Shown: positions 8,117-15,672 of the stretch, piece after piece
Layout of the letters: the number at the start of each line of letters is the position of its first letter
How positions within the stretch are numbered: position 1 is the first letter of the stretch
Made by a program: the position numbers and the translations under genes
Source of the DNA: Spirochaetia bacterium
Lineage (GTDB): Bacteria > Spirochaetota > Spirochaetia > Treponematales > Treponemataceae
Reading direction: 5' to 3'
Assembly: GCA_900769975.1 (NCBI GenBank)
Contig: CAAGIR010000271.1
Coordinates: forward strand, 1-20,049
DNA length: 20,049 nucleotides
The notes under the pieces: model-generated
Told to the model about the DNA's origin: nothing
Databases searched by the model: none
Seen by the model: the letters and a program-made list of their open reading frames with translations, nothing else

Positions 8117-8956
8117 TCTAAAATTCAGAGGGGGGGGGTACTAAGACTTTCCCTTGTTGCTAACTGTTTATTTTTATTGTTCTTTTTGACAATAGCAGTC
8201 TGGAAATTTGATTCATTAAAACAGAAAATTCTGACTTTTTATAAGAATCAAAAATTAAAATCCCAGACTTCGGAAAGAGTCTTAAAGACTTTTAATAATG
8301 ATATTTATGATGAATTCTTGGATGACGAATTTATTATAAATCAAGATGCTAAAACCGTTGAGATTCTTTTTCTTGGTAATTCTCTTACGTATTGCGGTGT
8401 TCCAGACGAAGAACCTGACAAGACAAAACGCGGTTTGACTTCTACAAAAATTGAAAACGATTATGTACACCGTCTTGTTTCTATGTATGCAAACAAACAT
8501 GAAGTCAATGTAAAATATTCTTGTGTAAATATTGCGGATTTTGAGCGAGAATTTAAGAATTCAGCTTTTTCAAAAGATAAACTAAAAAATATTCATGTAA
8601 AGAATCCTGATATCGTTGTTTTTCAAATTGGAGAAAATGTAAGTTATGAAGATATTTCGGGTTACGGAGAACTTTTCTTCAAACGTTACTGCGAACTTGT
8701 AGAATGCTTTAAAAATTCAAAAAGGATTGTATGCATTCCTTTTTGGCCTATAAAAGAAAAAATAAATATAATTACCGATGTTGCTTTTTCAACAGATAGC
8801 AGAATCTGTGATTTAAGCCATTTAGGAAGCGGAATTGACTCTGAAAATTTCGCTTCAAGCTATAAAAAATACAGACAGCCTGGAGTTGGAGTTCATCCAG
8901 GCGATACAGGAATGGACAGAATCGCAAAGAATATTCTGTGCGTTCTTTCTGAATAA
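8100..8956 (+). pseudogene. Membrane-anchored SGNH/GDSL hydrolase, frame interrupted by a G9 tract (phase-OFF or frameshifted)
   Basis: ATG 8100, with GAGGA suitably placed upstream, opens MKTKTNLKFRGGGY and stops at 8142-8144. After the G tract (8130-8138) the +2 frame is open to 8956 and reads VLRLSLVANCLFLLFFLTIAVWKF, a clear N-terminal membrane anchor. It then gives the SGNH blocks LFLGNSLT (nucleophile Ser), VVFQIGENV (block III Asn) and GVGVHPGDTGM (His). One added G, or two removed, joins the parts into a 285-residue protein. Without that, only a weak TTG at 8177 could start it, losing half the anchor. The Asp normally three residues before the catalytic His is Val here. Likely role: removing or moving acyl groups on periplasmic glycan. 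A sequencing error in the tract would explain the same data. Confidence 0.78.
8130..8138 (+). repeat. G9 homopolymer, candidate phase-variation tract (closed frame)
   Basis: Nine G follow codon 10 of the SGNH hydrolase, counted from ATG 8100. Nine G leads to TAC TAA; eight G leads to TAA about seven codons later; ten or seven G gives the full-length frame. It has the same length as the tract at 2763-2771, and these are the only G runs this long in the window. Confidence 0.7.
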
Positions 8957-9008
8957 AATAAAACAACAAATAACATTTTTATAATTTTCTCATTTGTTAG
9001 GAAAAACA

Positions 9009-9614
9009 ATGCTTTTAGCTATTTTAAAACTCAAAATTTTTCACAGGTTGTTTCGTCTGCGGAACAGGCACAATCTTGTGTGCGTTGTGAATATGTGCGA
9101 CATGAACCGTGTTCAGGTTGGAAGAAAATCTTACGGAGCAATCAGCGTGATAGATTTTTCCCCGGCTGACACAAAGCTTATTATCGGAAATTACTGCTCG
9201 ATTGCCGGTGGAACGACTTTTCTTTTGGGCGGCGAGCACAATCTTGACACAATTTCGACTTATCCGTTTAAAGTGCGGCTTTTTGGAGAAGAGCGCGAAG
9301 CCGGAAGCAAGGGAGATATTGTTATAAAAGACGATGTCTGGATTGGTCAGAATGCGATAATCTGTTCTGGCGTTACTGTTGGTCAGGGAGCTGTTGTTGC
9401 GGCTGGCGCTGTGGTCACAAAAGATGTTGAGCCTTATGCTATAGTCGGCGGAAATCCTGCAAAGTTCATAAAGTACAGACTGGACGAAAACCTTCGTAAA
9501 AAACTTGAAAAAACTGACGTTGCAGCCTTGTTCGATAAATTTACGAAAGAAGACATGCCGGCAGTGTATGAAAAGCTAGATGAAAAAATGCTGGATGAGT
9601 TTTTGAAGAGATAG
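9009..9614 (+). CDS. Hexapeptide-repeat (LbH) O-acyltransferase
   Basis: The 201-residue protein is a left-handed beta-helix acyltransferase of the CatB/VatD or maltose acetyltransferase type. It has IIGNYCSIAGGTTFLLGGEHN, with the catalytic-type His in GGEHN, then DIVIKDDVWIGQNAIICSGVTVGQGAVVAAGAVVTKDVEPYAIVGGNPAK. It would add acetyl or a similar acyl group from acyl-CoA to a sugar. ATG 9009 is preferred over TTG 8994 because AGGA lies six bases upstream at 8999-9002. Beside the SGNH hydrolase it could form an add/remove pair controlling glycan acylation; this is inferred. Its GC content is visibly higher than that of most neighbours, suggesting separate acquisition. Confidence 0.85.
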   Translation: MLLAILKLKIFHRLFRLRNRHNLVCVVNMCDMNRVQVGRKSYGAISVIDFSPADTKLIIGNYCSIAGGTTFLLGGEHNLDTISTYPFKVRLFGEEREAGSKGDIVIKDDVWIGQNAIICSGVTVGQGAVVAAGAVVTKDVEPYAIVGGNPAKFIKYRLDENLRKKLEKTDVAALFDKFTKEDMPAVYEKLDEKMLDEFLKR

Positions 9615-9624
9615 GAACTAAGGT

Positions 9625-9955
9625 ATGCATATTTTAGGAATAGAACTAATTGATGGAAATCCTTTCGTAATAAAAAACTTGGAAAAAGGATGGTATCCAT
9701 TTTTTTATTGTTCTGATTTAGATAAACCTCCAAAAGATAAAGAAGAAATTTCTATAAAAACTCCGGACGATTTCTATCTATTTGATAATAATGATTGCTG
9801 TAAGGTTATGTTTTCTTGCGTGTTAGGAGAGAATGGGGCTGGAAAATCTAGCTTGTTTGAAGTTTTATACAGAATTATTAATAATTTAACAATGCATTTT
9901 AATAATATTCCTCATGATTTTGAAAGGGCAAAAGGAATAAATGCAATATTATATA
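9625..9955 (+). pseudogene. 5' fragment of an AAA family ATPase
   Basis: ATG 9625, behind AGGAACTAAGGT, opens an N-terminal ATPase segment with a canonical Walker A (GENGAGKSS, residues 68-76) followed by LFEVLYRIINNL, as in RecF/OLD-like or other defence-related AAA ATPases. The frame runs on to TGA 9970-9972, giving only 115 residues. Walker B and the rest are absent, and the last codons overlap a glycosyltransferase tail read in another frame. It is therefore a truncated remnant; the junction lies somewhere in about 9930-9955. Confidence 0.6.
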
Positions 9956-10105
9956 CCTGTTATTTGTTTTGATATGGGAGCACAGGCTGAAAAGGTGAGT
10001 GCGTACAACAAGGGAATTGTGGTGAAAGATGTTGGTGAGATGGTGGATGTGATTATGGAGAAATCAAAATTGTGGAAAGAAATAATAGTCTATGAAAAAT
10101 CTTGA
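9941..10105 (+). pseudogene. C-terminal remnant of a glycosyltransferase
   Basis: In a frame different from the ATPase fragment, about 54 codons read IPVICFDMGAQAEKVSAYNK and onward to TGA 10103-10105. This resembles the end of GT-B glycosyltransferases of surface-glycan clusters, where a P-V-x-x-F-D-x-G-A-x-A-E-x-V stretch binds the nucleotide sugar. No catalytic N-terminal part remains. The tail overlaps the start of the next broken gene by 14 bases, as an intact predecessor would, so this was probably an operon gene whose front was replaced by the ATPase fragment. Confidence 0.55.
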
Positions 10106-10999
10106 AAGTATGAACTATAACGCTAAATACATTAACTTTTGCTTTAAAAGTTTTTGCATTGTTTCAATTTTACTTTTCTCTTTTGCTCCGTGGCTGGCTT
10201 TGGAATCTGTTTTTACCCAGATGATTTCAAAGCTGCTTTATGTATTATGGTTCATAAATTTTTCTTCAATTTGTATTTTCGGAGAATTTAGCAAGTAGAA
10301 ATTAAAAAAGTATATATTTCTTTTTATTCTGATTATTGTTTTTTCTATATTTGGAATAACAAAAGCTGGACTTAAACCATTTGCTTCTCAGTTTTTAAAT
10401 CTTATCATTCCGATAATTGTCGCAGTTTTGTTTTATTCTCTGAATAATGTACGTTTGACAAAAAAAGATTTGTCAATTTTAGTTTCGATACTATTTGTCT
10501 GTGTTTTCTTAAACTGCATTTATGCAATTTACACAGTTCATTCTTTTAATGGCGATTTTGATTCTTTATACATTTCTAAAGCGGATTACGCTGAATACAA
10601 TTATATTCGCCATAATAGGTTGAGAGCGTTCGGATTTTTAAATAGTGCGGTTATTTTTTCAAATTATCTTACAATAATTGTTGTTTATTTGTTTTTCTTC
10701 TTGAAAAAAAGAAAGCTTTTTATATCTAGGAGTTTATTTTTTGCTCTTGCAGTTTATTCACTTCTGCTTTCTGGGTGCAGGACAAATTTATTTGCGATAT
10801 TTGTAGCATTGTTTTTACTTCTATTTTTTAACATTTATAGAAAATTTGTGTTTTTATCCTCGATTTTGAGCATTGGATTGATTTTAGTTTTTGTAACATT
10901 TTCTTCAGGACTGGATTTGTGAATGTCATTCATCTTGGATTTCTGACTTTACTTGTGATTGTCTATAAACTTTGTGAACTAAGGAGACTTGCAAAATGA
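10092..10999 (+). pseudogene. Broken Wzy/O-antigen-ligase-like membrane protein
   Basis: ATG 10092 opens a hydrophobic protein that stops at TAG 10296-10298 but continues in the same frame as membrane helices to TGA 10920-10922 (IVAVLFYSLNNVRLTKKDLS..., LLLSGCRTNLFAIFVALFLL). The SGCRTN segment and spacing fit the O-antigen polymerase/ligase family. Near 10905-10925 the sense moves to another frame, which reads GFVNVIHLGFLTLLVIVYKL and ends at TGA 10997-10999, overlapping the next gene's ATG (ATGA). That tail looks like the native C-terminus, so a middle portion appears deleted. With one nonsense change and one deletion the gene is dead. A second, intact Wzy-like gene lies downstream. Confidence 0.65.
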
Positions 11000-11781
11000 A
11001 AAAACTCTATCTAACCGTTTTATATAAACAAAAATACTCGAATTCCCAGACATTGCGTTCATTTTCGGAATTGCGTTTTGGGGATAATGAGAACAATTTT
11101 TTCGTTGTATGGGACAATTCCCCGGAAAGTAAAACAAAACTTCAAGAAATCAAGGAATTTCTTAATACTGAGAATGTTGAATATATTCATACTCCTGAGA
11201 ACACTGCGCTTTCTAAAGTTTATAATAAGTGCCTTGAAAAATATTCTAATTTTGATTTTATATTAATTTTCGATCAGGACTCAAAAATAATCCGCGCGGA
11301 TTTTGATTTCTATCTTGAAAAAAAAGCTTTAGAAAATCCAGACGTGAATATTTTTCTTCCGCAAGTTTATTCAAAAAACAAATTGTATTCTCCTGGAAAA
11401 TTTTGGATTTTTAAAGGATGGCATTATAAAAATCTTTCTGCTGGAATTAATAAAGACAAATTGTACACAGCAATTATGAGCGGAACTTGTGTCAGAATTC
11501 TCTTCTTGGAAAAAAACAAAATCACTTTTAACGAGGAGCTTTCGCTTTACGGAATAGACACGTGCTTTTTCAGTGACGTAAGAAAAATAGACAGTAGTTT
11601 TTATGTCCTGGATGAAAAACTGGGACATGATTTGTCGGAAGATGAACTAGAAAAAATTGACAAGAAAAAACGAAGATATTCCTATCTTGAAGCTTATAAG
11701 AAAACTGCAAGAAAAAATTATTTTCATATATTTTTGATTTGTTTATATGAAATTTTCTTAAAAATAATAGGGCGAATGTAA
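10996..11781 (+). CDS. Glycosyltransferase family 2 protein
   Basis: The 261-residue protein has the GT-A layout: LTVLYKQKYSNSQTLRSF, FFVVWDNSPES, EYIHTPENTALSKVYNKCL and FILIFDQDSKI with the DxD-type metal site at about residues 92-96. A later acidic GIDTCFFSD segment fits the acceptor/catalytic base region. These resemble small rhamnosyltransferase-like GT2 enzymes. AAGGAGACTTGCAAA precedes ATG 10996, which overlaps the stop of the broken Wzy gene. It starts a run of intact genes ending at 14783. The length is slightly short for the family but no key motif seems missing. The donor sugar is unknown. Confidence 0.82.
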   Translation: MKKLYLTVLYKQKYSNSQTLRSFSELRFGDNENNFFVVWDNSPESKTKLQEIKEFLNTENVEYIHTPENTALSKVYNKCLEKYSNFDFILIFDQDSKIIRADFDFYLEKKALENPDVNIFLPQVYSKNKLYSPGKFWIFKGWHYKNLSAGINKDKLYTAIMSGTCVRILFLEKNKITFNEELSLYGIDTCFFSDVRKIDSSFYVLDEKLGHDLSEDELEKIDKKKRRYSYLEAYKKTARKNYFHIFLICLYEIFLKIIGRM

Positions 11782-11783
11782 TT

Positions 11784-12452
11784 ATGAATTTTTTATACAC
11801 TTTTATTCAAAAAAAATATTCTAGAAAAATTGATGAAAGAATTCCGTATTCAATTCTATTCTCATTTTGTAGCAGAAAATTGTTTTATTTATTGCGGGGA
11901 ATTGCCAGAACTCATAAAAAAGTTTTTCTTGAAAAAAAAGTTGCCTTAAAATCAAAAAAACAAATATATTTTGGAAAAAATCTTCGTCTTGCAGAAAATG
12001 TCAGGCTTGATGCCTTGTCGGAATACGAAATTTATTTTGGAGACAACTGTTCCGTTGGAATAAACACAAGGATTGAATGTACTGGAAGTTTTTCTTTTCT
12101 TGGTAAAGGTTTTAGATGCGGAAATAATTGCGGTCTTGGGACTGATTCATTTTATGGATGTGCCGGTGGTATTGAAATAGGCGACGATGTGATTGTTGGA
12201 AATTTTGTATCAATGCATTCAGAAAATCATATTTATTCAGATTTAAAAATTCCCGTCAGATTGCAAGGCACAACTCATAAAGGAATAAAAATTGGGAACA
12301 ACGTATGGATTGGAGCTAAAGTAACAATTCTTGATGGAGTTCAAATTGGAAATGGCTGTGTAATAGGCGCTGGTTCTGTCGTAACTAAATCTTTTCCAGA
12401 CAATTCTGTGATTGCTGGTGTTCCTGCAAAACTTATAAAGGAAAGAATATAG
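11784..12452 (+). CDS. Hexapeptide-repeat (LbH) acyltransferase
   Basis: The 222-residue protein carries many hexapeptide repeats from about residue 55 on (IYFGDNCSVGINTRIECTG, GGIEIGDDVIVGNFVSMHSENH, GIKIGNNVWIGAKVTILDGV), then VIGAGSVVTKSFPDNSVIAG and VPAKLIKERI. This is the classic maltose/galactoside O-acetyltransferase-like fold, with SENH supplying the probable catalytic His. The N-terminal 50 residues are basic and may contact the membrane or acceptor. The ATG follows the GT2 stop by 2 bases with a poor ribosome site, implying translational coupling. It is the second acyltransferase in the window and is not closely similar to the first. Confidence 0.83.
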   Translation: MNFLYTFIQKKYSRKIDERIPYSILFSFCSRKLFYLLRGIARTHKKVFLEKKVALKSKKQIYFGKNLRLAENVRLDALSEYEIYFGDNCSVGINTRIECTGSFSFLGKGFRCGNNCGLGTDSFYGCAGGIEIGDDVIVGNFVSMHSENHIYSDLKIPVRLQGTTHKGIKIGNNVWIGAKVTILDGVQIGNGCVIGAGSVVTKSFPDNSVIAGVPAKLIKERI

Positions 12453-12462
12453 GAATATTTTT

Positions 12463-13722
12463 ATGGAAAACTTAACTATATATATTTTCTTTTATTTAGT
12501 TCCACTTTTCGATAGTTTGACAGGATTCTTGATAAAAATTCATATAATGGGAGAGGCAAGTCTTGGTAGTCCAAGCCAACTTATAAAATTTGCTTTATGG
12601 ATTCTGTTTTTTACAGGATTTGTTAAACATGGAAAAAGAAAAGAAATATTTTCGTTTCTTTTCTTGATTTTATTTTATTTAATTTTTGAATCACTTGTTG
12701 CAATTTTTTGTAATAGTTCTTTATATGCTTTTTTGTATGGCTTATTAAATATTTTTAAAGTAAGTTATTTATTGCTTTTTTATTTATTTTTTAATCAATT
12801 AATAAAAAACAACTTTCTAACAATTGAAACTTTACTGAATTTATTTAAGATAAACGGTCTTATTTGTGTAACGTTAATTTTTATTACAACTGCGTTGCAC
12901 ATAAATTTCTCTACATATCAAACTGGAAATTTTGGTACAAAAGGATTATTTCCTTCAGGCAATGGAATTAGTCTTTATATAGGTGCAATATCATTTTTAA
13001 GTTTGATTCTTGCTAAAAAGGCTGGCGGATTAAAAAATTATTTACAAGCACTATATATGATAATTGGAAGTTCAATTATAGGAACGAAGGCTTCTGTAAT
13101 TTTTTTACTTTTAAATTCCTTGTATTTTTGTTTTTGTATTGTAAAACATGGAAAACTTCTAGTTTTAGGAATTTTTGTAATATTTTTTATAAAAAATATT
13201 TCTTTATTTGAAAAAATATTTGATGTAATAATTTATCGTTTTAAAAATAAAGGCAATATTTTTACTTTTATAATGAGTTCAAGAGACGCTTTTGTAAAAG
13301 GTGCGTTTGAAGAATTTTATACAGAGGGCATACTTTCATTAAGAATTTTCTTTGGTTTAGGAGCGTTTCTTTCTTTTAGGTCTCCTAACACAACAGAAGC
13401 ATTTGATACATTAGAAAATGATATTTTTGATATATTTTTTATGTATGGAATATTGGGATTGATTATTTATTTTTCAATAATTTTAGGAACAATTTATAAA
13501 TTGGTAAAATCAAAAAAATTTGAATGGATATTGTTCTCAAGTGCAATTTTTGTTTATTCAATGATTGCGGGACATTCTGTCTTTAATCAAACTTCTGGAA
13601 TTTTATTAGCATTATGTCCGCTTATTGCAAAATATAAACCTTTCTTACATAAAAAAAGTGAATCTTTAAAATTTACTTATAGGAGCAAAAGTATATGGAA
13701 ATATTGTTTGCCCATCTTCTGA
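12463..13722 (+). CDS. Wzy-type O-antigen polymerase / ligase-like membrane protein
   Basis: The 419-residue protein consists mainly of about 10-12 membrane helices with short loops, plus a larger periplasmic-type loop around 255-310 (FTFIMSSRDAFVKGAFEEFYTE). GTKASVIFLL and the SSRDAF segment resemble O-antigen ligase/polymerase-family proteins, which join lipid-linked repeat units in the periplasm. Sequence identity between such proteins is low, so the call rests on topology and context. AGGAAT lies 10 bases upstream of the ATG. The 3' end overlaps the next gene by 28 bases. It is the intact counterpart of the broken gene at 10092-10999. Its DNA is among the most AT-rich here. Confidence 0.75.
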   Translation: MENLTIYIFFYLVPLFDSLTGFLIKIHIMGEASLGSPSQLIKFALWILFFTGFVKHGKRKEIFSFLFLILFYLIFESLVAIFCNSSLYAFLYGLLNIFKVSYLLLFYLFFNQLIKNNFLTIETLLNLFKINGLICVTLIFITTALHINFSTYQTGNFGTKGLFPSGNGISLYIGAISFLSLILAKKAGGLKNYLQALYMIIGSSIIGTKASVIFLLLNSLYFCFCIVKHGKLLVLGIFVIFFIKNISLFEKIFDVIIYRFKNKGNIFTFIMSSRDAFVKGAFEEFYTEGILSLRIFFGLGAFLSFRSPNTTEAFDTLENDIFDIFFMYGILGLIIYFSIILGTIYKLVKSKKFEWILFSSAIFVYSMIAGHSVFNQTSGILLALCPLIAKYKPFLHKKSESLKFTYRSKSIWKYCLPIF

Positions 13723-14783
13723 ACAATTTTACCGGTTCACCAAAAGTTCTTTCGGTTCTGCTAAAGTCGCTTTCAAATGACAGCAACCTAAAAATCTCTC
13801 TTCTTACTTCCAAGACAGACGGAATTTTAAACGACATTCCAAATGTTGAATATCATGATAACTTTTACCGCTGGCATGAAAACAAAATTTTGCGCATTTT
13901 TCAGTTTTCTTTGGCTCAGATAAGGAATTTTTTCTTCACACTTTTTGCTGATTTTGACATTCTTTATATGAATACTGTCGTGCCGTTTGGAGCTGCACTT
14001 GCGGCAAGGCTCCGTGGAAAAAAAATCATTTACCACATTCACGAGGTTTATATAAATCCTGGATTTTTAAAACGTTTTTACTCTAAAGTGATGAAAAAAT
14101 GCGCATCAGAAGTTATTTGTGTTTCAAAATATGTTCAAGAACACGCTGATTTTTTGCCTTCTGTTGTTGTTTATAATCCGATTGAATTTAGTCCGCTTCC
14201 AGAAAATTTTGATGAATATTTAAATGAAAAACTTAAGCGAAAAATAATTTTTATGCCGACTTCTCTCAAGGAATACAAAGGCGTTTTTCAGTTTGTGGAG
14301 CTTGCAAGAAAAAATTCTGACTATAATTTTGTGCTTTTATGCAGCACGGAACTTTCCGAAATGCAGAAAATTTTTGCAAAAATAGATTTGCCTGGAAATT
14401 TAACTCTTGTTGGAAAGCAAAAATCACTTGAAAAATTTTACCGTGAAGCATCAGTAACGATGAACTTATCGTTATACGATAAGTTCATCGAAACATTCGG
14501 ACTTACAGTCCTTGAATCTTTCGATGCACTTGTTCCCGCTGTTGCCCCGGCTTATGGCGGTCCTAAAGAAATTATTGAAAATGGAAAAAACGGATTTTTA
14601 ATTAATCCGTATAATCTTGATGAAATATCAGAGCGCATTAAAAGAATTACAAGCAGCTTTGATGTTTATAAAACATTTGCTTTAAATGCAAAAAATCGTG
14701 CAAAAGATTTTAGTGAAGATAATTTTTTTAGTGGAGTTAAAAATGTGATACAAGACATAGCAAAGGAGGAAAGTAAAAAATGA
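13695..14783 (+). CDS. Glycosyltransferase family 4 protein
   Basis: The 362-residue GT-B enzyme has an N-terminal acceptor domain (LLNNFTGSPKVLSVLLKSL, IYHIHEVYINPGFLKRF, EVICVSKYVQEH) and a C-terminal Glycos_transf_1 domain (FMPTSLKEYKGVFQFVELA, ETFGLTVLESFDALVPAVAP, YGGPKEIIENGKNGFLI) with the usual E-x7-E type motif. AGGAG (13681-13685) sits nine bases before ATG 13695, inside the preceding gene's coding end. Codons for residues 255-265 lie in a perfect 15-bp hairpin (14458-14490). The 3' end has its own GGAGG-like site (14766-14770) but no plausible + strand gene follows; the toxin-antitoxin pair on the other strand occupies that place. Confidence 0.87.
   Translation: MEILFAHLLNNFTGSPKVLSVLLKSLSNDSNLKISLLTSKTDGILNDIPNVEYHDNFYRWHENKILRIFQFSLAQIRNFFFTLFADFDILYMNTVVPFGAALAARLRGKKIIYHIHEVYINPGFLKRFYSKVMKKCASEVICVSKYVQEHADFLPSVVVYNPIEFSPLPENFDEYLNEKLKRKIIFMPTSLKEYKGVFQFVELARKNSDYNFVLLCSTELSEMQKIFAKIDLPGNLTLVGKQKSLEKFYREASVTMNLSLYDKFIETFGLTVLESFDALVPAVAPAYGGPKEIIENGKNGFLINPYNLDEISERIKRITSSFDVYKTFALNAKNRAKDFSEDNFFSGVKNVIQDIAKEESKK
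14458..14490. repeat. Perfect inverted repeat inside the GT4 gene
   Basis: The arms CGATGAACTTATCG (14458-14471) and CGATAAGTTCATCG (14477-14490) are exact reverse complements around TTATA, extendable to 15 bp with a 3-base loop. It lies wholly in coding sequence, encoding part of MNLSLYDKFIETFG. It has no following T run, so it is not a standard terminator. Confidence 0.9.
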
Positions 14784-14866
14784 GCTTGCATTCCGCAAAG
14801 GCAAAAGCAGATTATTTCTCTAGCTTCTCAAAAAAAACGACAATATCAGTATTTCCCTTTTATCTT

Positions 14867-15286
14867 TTATCTCTTCCTTCTCTCCTCGATAATCCTTATC
14901 ATTTCTTCCGGTTGAACAACAAACGGCTTGATTGGAAAATCCTTTATGTTGCCAGTCACAAGAAAAGTTTCGTCCGTCTGGCGAGAATCCATTGTAACTT
15001 CGTAAAAAATAACATTGTCTGGATCAGTGGGCTTTTCTTCGGTTGCAATGCCGGAAAGTTCTTTGCCGTTTTTTATAATGTTTTGAATGATAGAATTAAT
15101 TACTGCATTGGAAAATTTAAACTTCTTTCGATGAAGAACTTCTTTGTATTCAGCTATAATTTCTTTGCTGTAAATCGGTTTTATGATTCCAGCCAATGTG
15201 TTCTGAACAATTTTTCCAGGATTCGATTCTTTTTTTATCAACGCCGAAACAAGAACATTTGTGTCTATAACTGCAAAAATATTCAT
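14867..15286 (-). CDS. PIN-domain toxin of a type II toxin-antitoxin pair
   Basis: The 139-residue protein starts MNIFAVIDTNVLVSALIKK, with the first PIN acidic residue at D8. E46 lies in SKEIIAEYKEVL, D88/D90 in TDPDNVIFYEV, and D116 in LVTGNIKDF. This is the arrangement of the 'putative toxin-antitoxin system toxin component, PIN family' group, metal-dependent ribonucleases. It begins 3 bases after the antitoxin stop on the same strand, so the two are co-transcribed. The long + strand reading frame over it has no recognisable protein character. The pair interrupts the glycan locus and could stabilise it. Confidence 0.85.
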   Translation of the reverse strand: MNIFAVIDTNVLVSALIKKESNPGKIVQNTLAGIIKPIYSKEIIAEYKEVLHRKKFKFSNAVINSIIQNIIKNGKELSGIATEEKPTDPDNVIFYEVTMDSRQTDETFLVTGNIKDFPIKPFVVQPEEMIRIIEERRKR

Positions 15287-15289
15287 TCT

Positions 15290-15613
15290 CTATTTTCCTT
15301 CAGCAACGGTAAGGGCAGTTAGTCGCTCTTGGCGATACGCTTTAATTTCGGCATTAATTTCATCAAGGCTTATATCTTGAATTCCATTCTTTTTTGCCTC
15401 TTTATTTGCTTTTTTAAGAATTTTATCAGCTTGTTTAAGATTTTTCTTTTCACTAGAAATCTTCAAATTAAACGGAATTCCGCTTTCTTCCACGGACTTT
15501 TTCAAGAACATGCGGATTGCTGTGGGCAAATCAAGACCGAGCCGCTCAAAAATGTCAGTCGCTTCGTTTTTCAAATTCTCGTCAACTCTAATTTGTACCA
15601 ATGTGCTTGCCAT
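15290..15613 (-). CDS. RelB/DinJ-family antitoxin
   Basis: The 107-residue protein begins ASTLVQIRVDENLKNEATDI followed by FERLGLDLPTAIRMFLKKSV, the ribbon-helix-helix DNA-binding segment of RelB/DinJ antitoxins. A lysine-rich linker and a C-terminal acidic/basic tail (QDISLDEINAEIKAYRQERL) would wrap the toxin. An excellent AGGAGG (complement of 15620-15625) lies six bases before its ATG. Family knowledge: such antitoxins neutralise the toxin and repress their own promoter, which fits the repeated half-sites at 15628-15669. RelB/DinJ proteins usually pair with RelE/YafQ toxins, so pairing with PIN is less common. Confidence 0.87.
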   Translation of the reverse strand: MASTLVQIRVDENLKNEATDIFERLGLDLPTAIRMFLKKSVEESGIPFNLKISSEKKNLKQADKILKKANKEAKKNGIQDISLDEINAEIKAYRQERLTALTVAEGK

Positions 15614-15627
15614 AATCTACCTCCTGT

Positions 15628-15672
15628 ATGTGTTTGTAAATTTAATATATGTGAATGTAATGTGTTTGTCAA
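15628..15672 (-). promoter_or_regulatory. Toxin-antitoxin promoter with phased operator repeats
   Basis: On the minus strand TTGACA (15667-15672) and TATATT (15644-15649) are separated by exactly 17 bp. Two identical + strand decamers ATGTGTTTGT (15628-15637, 15660-15669) and a related ATGTGAATGT (15649-15658) overlap these boxes. Their starts are 21 and 11 bases apart, close to two and one helical turns. They fit operators for the antitoxin's ribbon-helix-helix domain. Confidence 0.7.

Noticed and set aside
8965..8998. AACAAAT/ATTTGTT inverted repeat before the acyltransferase as a terminator
   Set aside because: The 7-bp AT-only stem with a 20-base loop is weak, with no T run after it; chance is likely.
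14780..15322. Long + strand reading frame over the toxin gene
   Set aside because: Its product is rich in F/N/C with no domain, while the opposite strand encodes a clear PIN protein; it is an antisense shadow.
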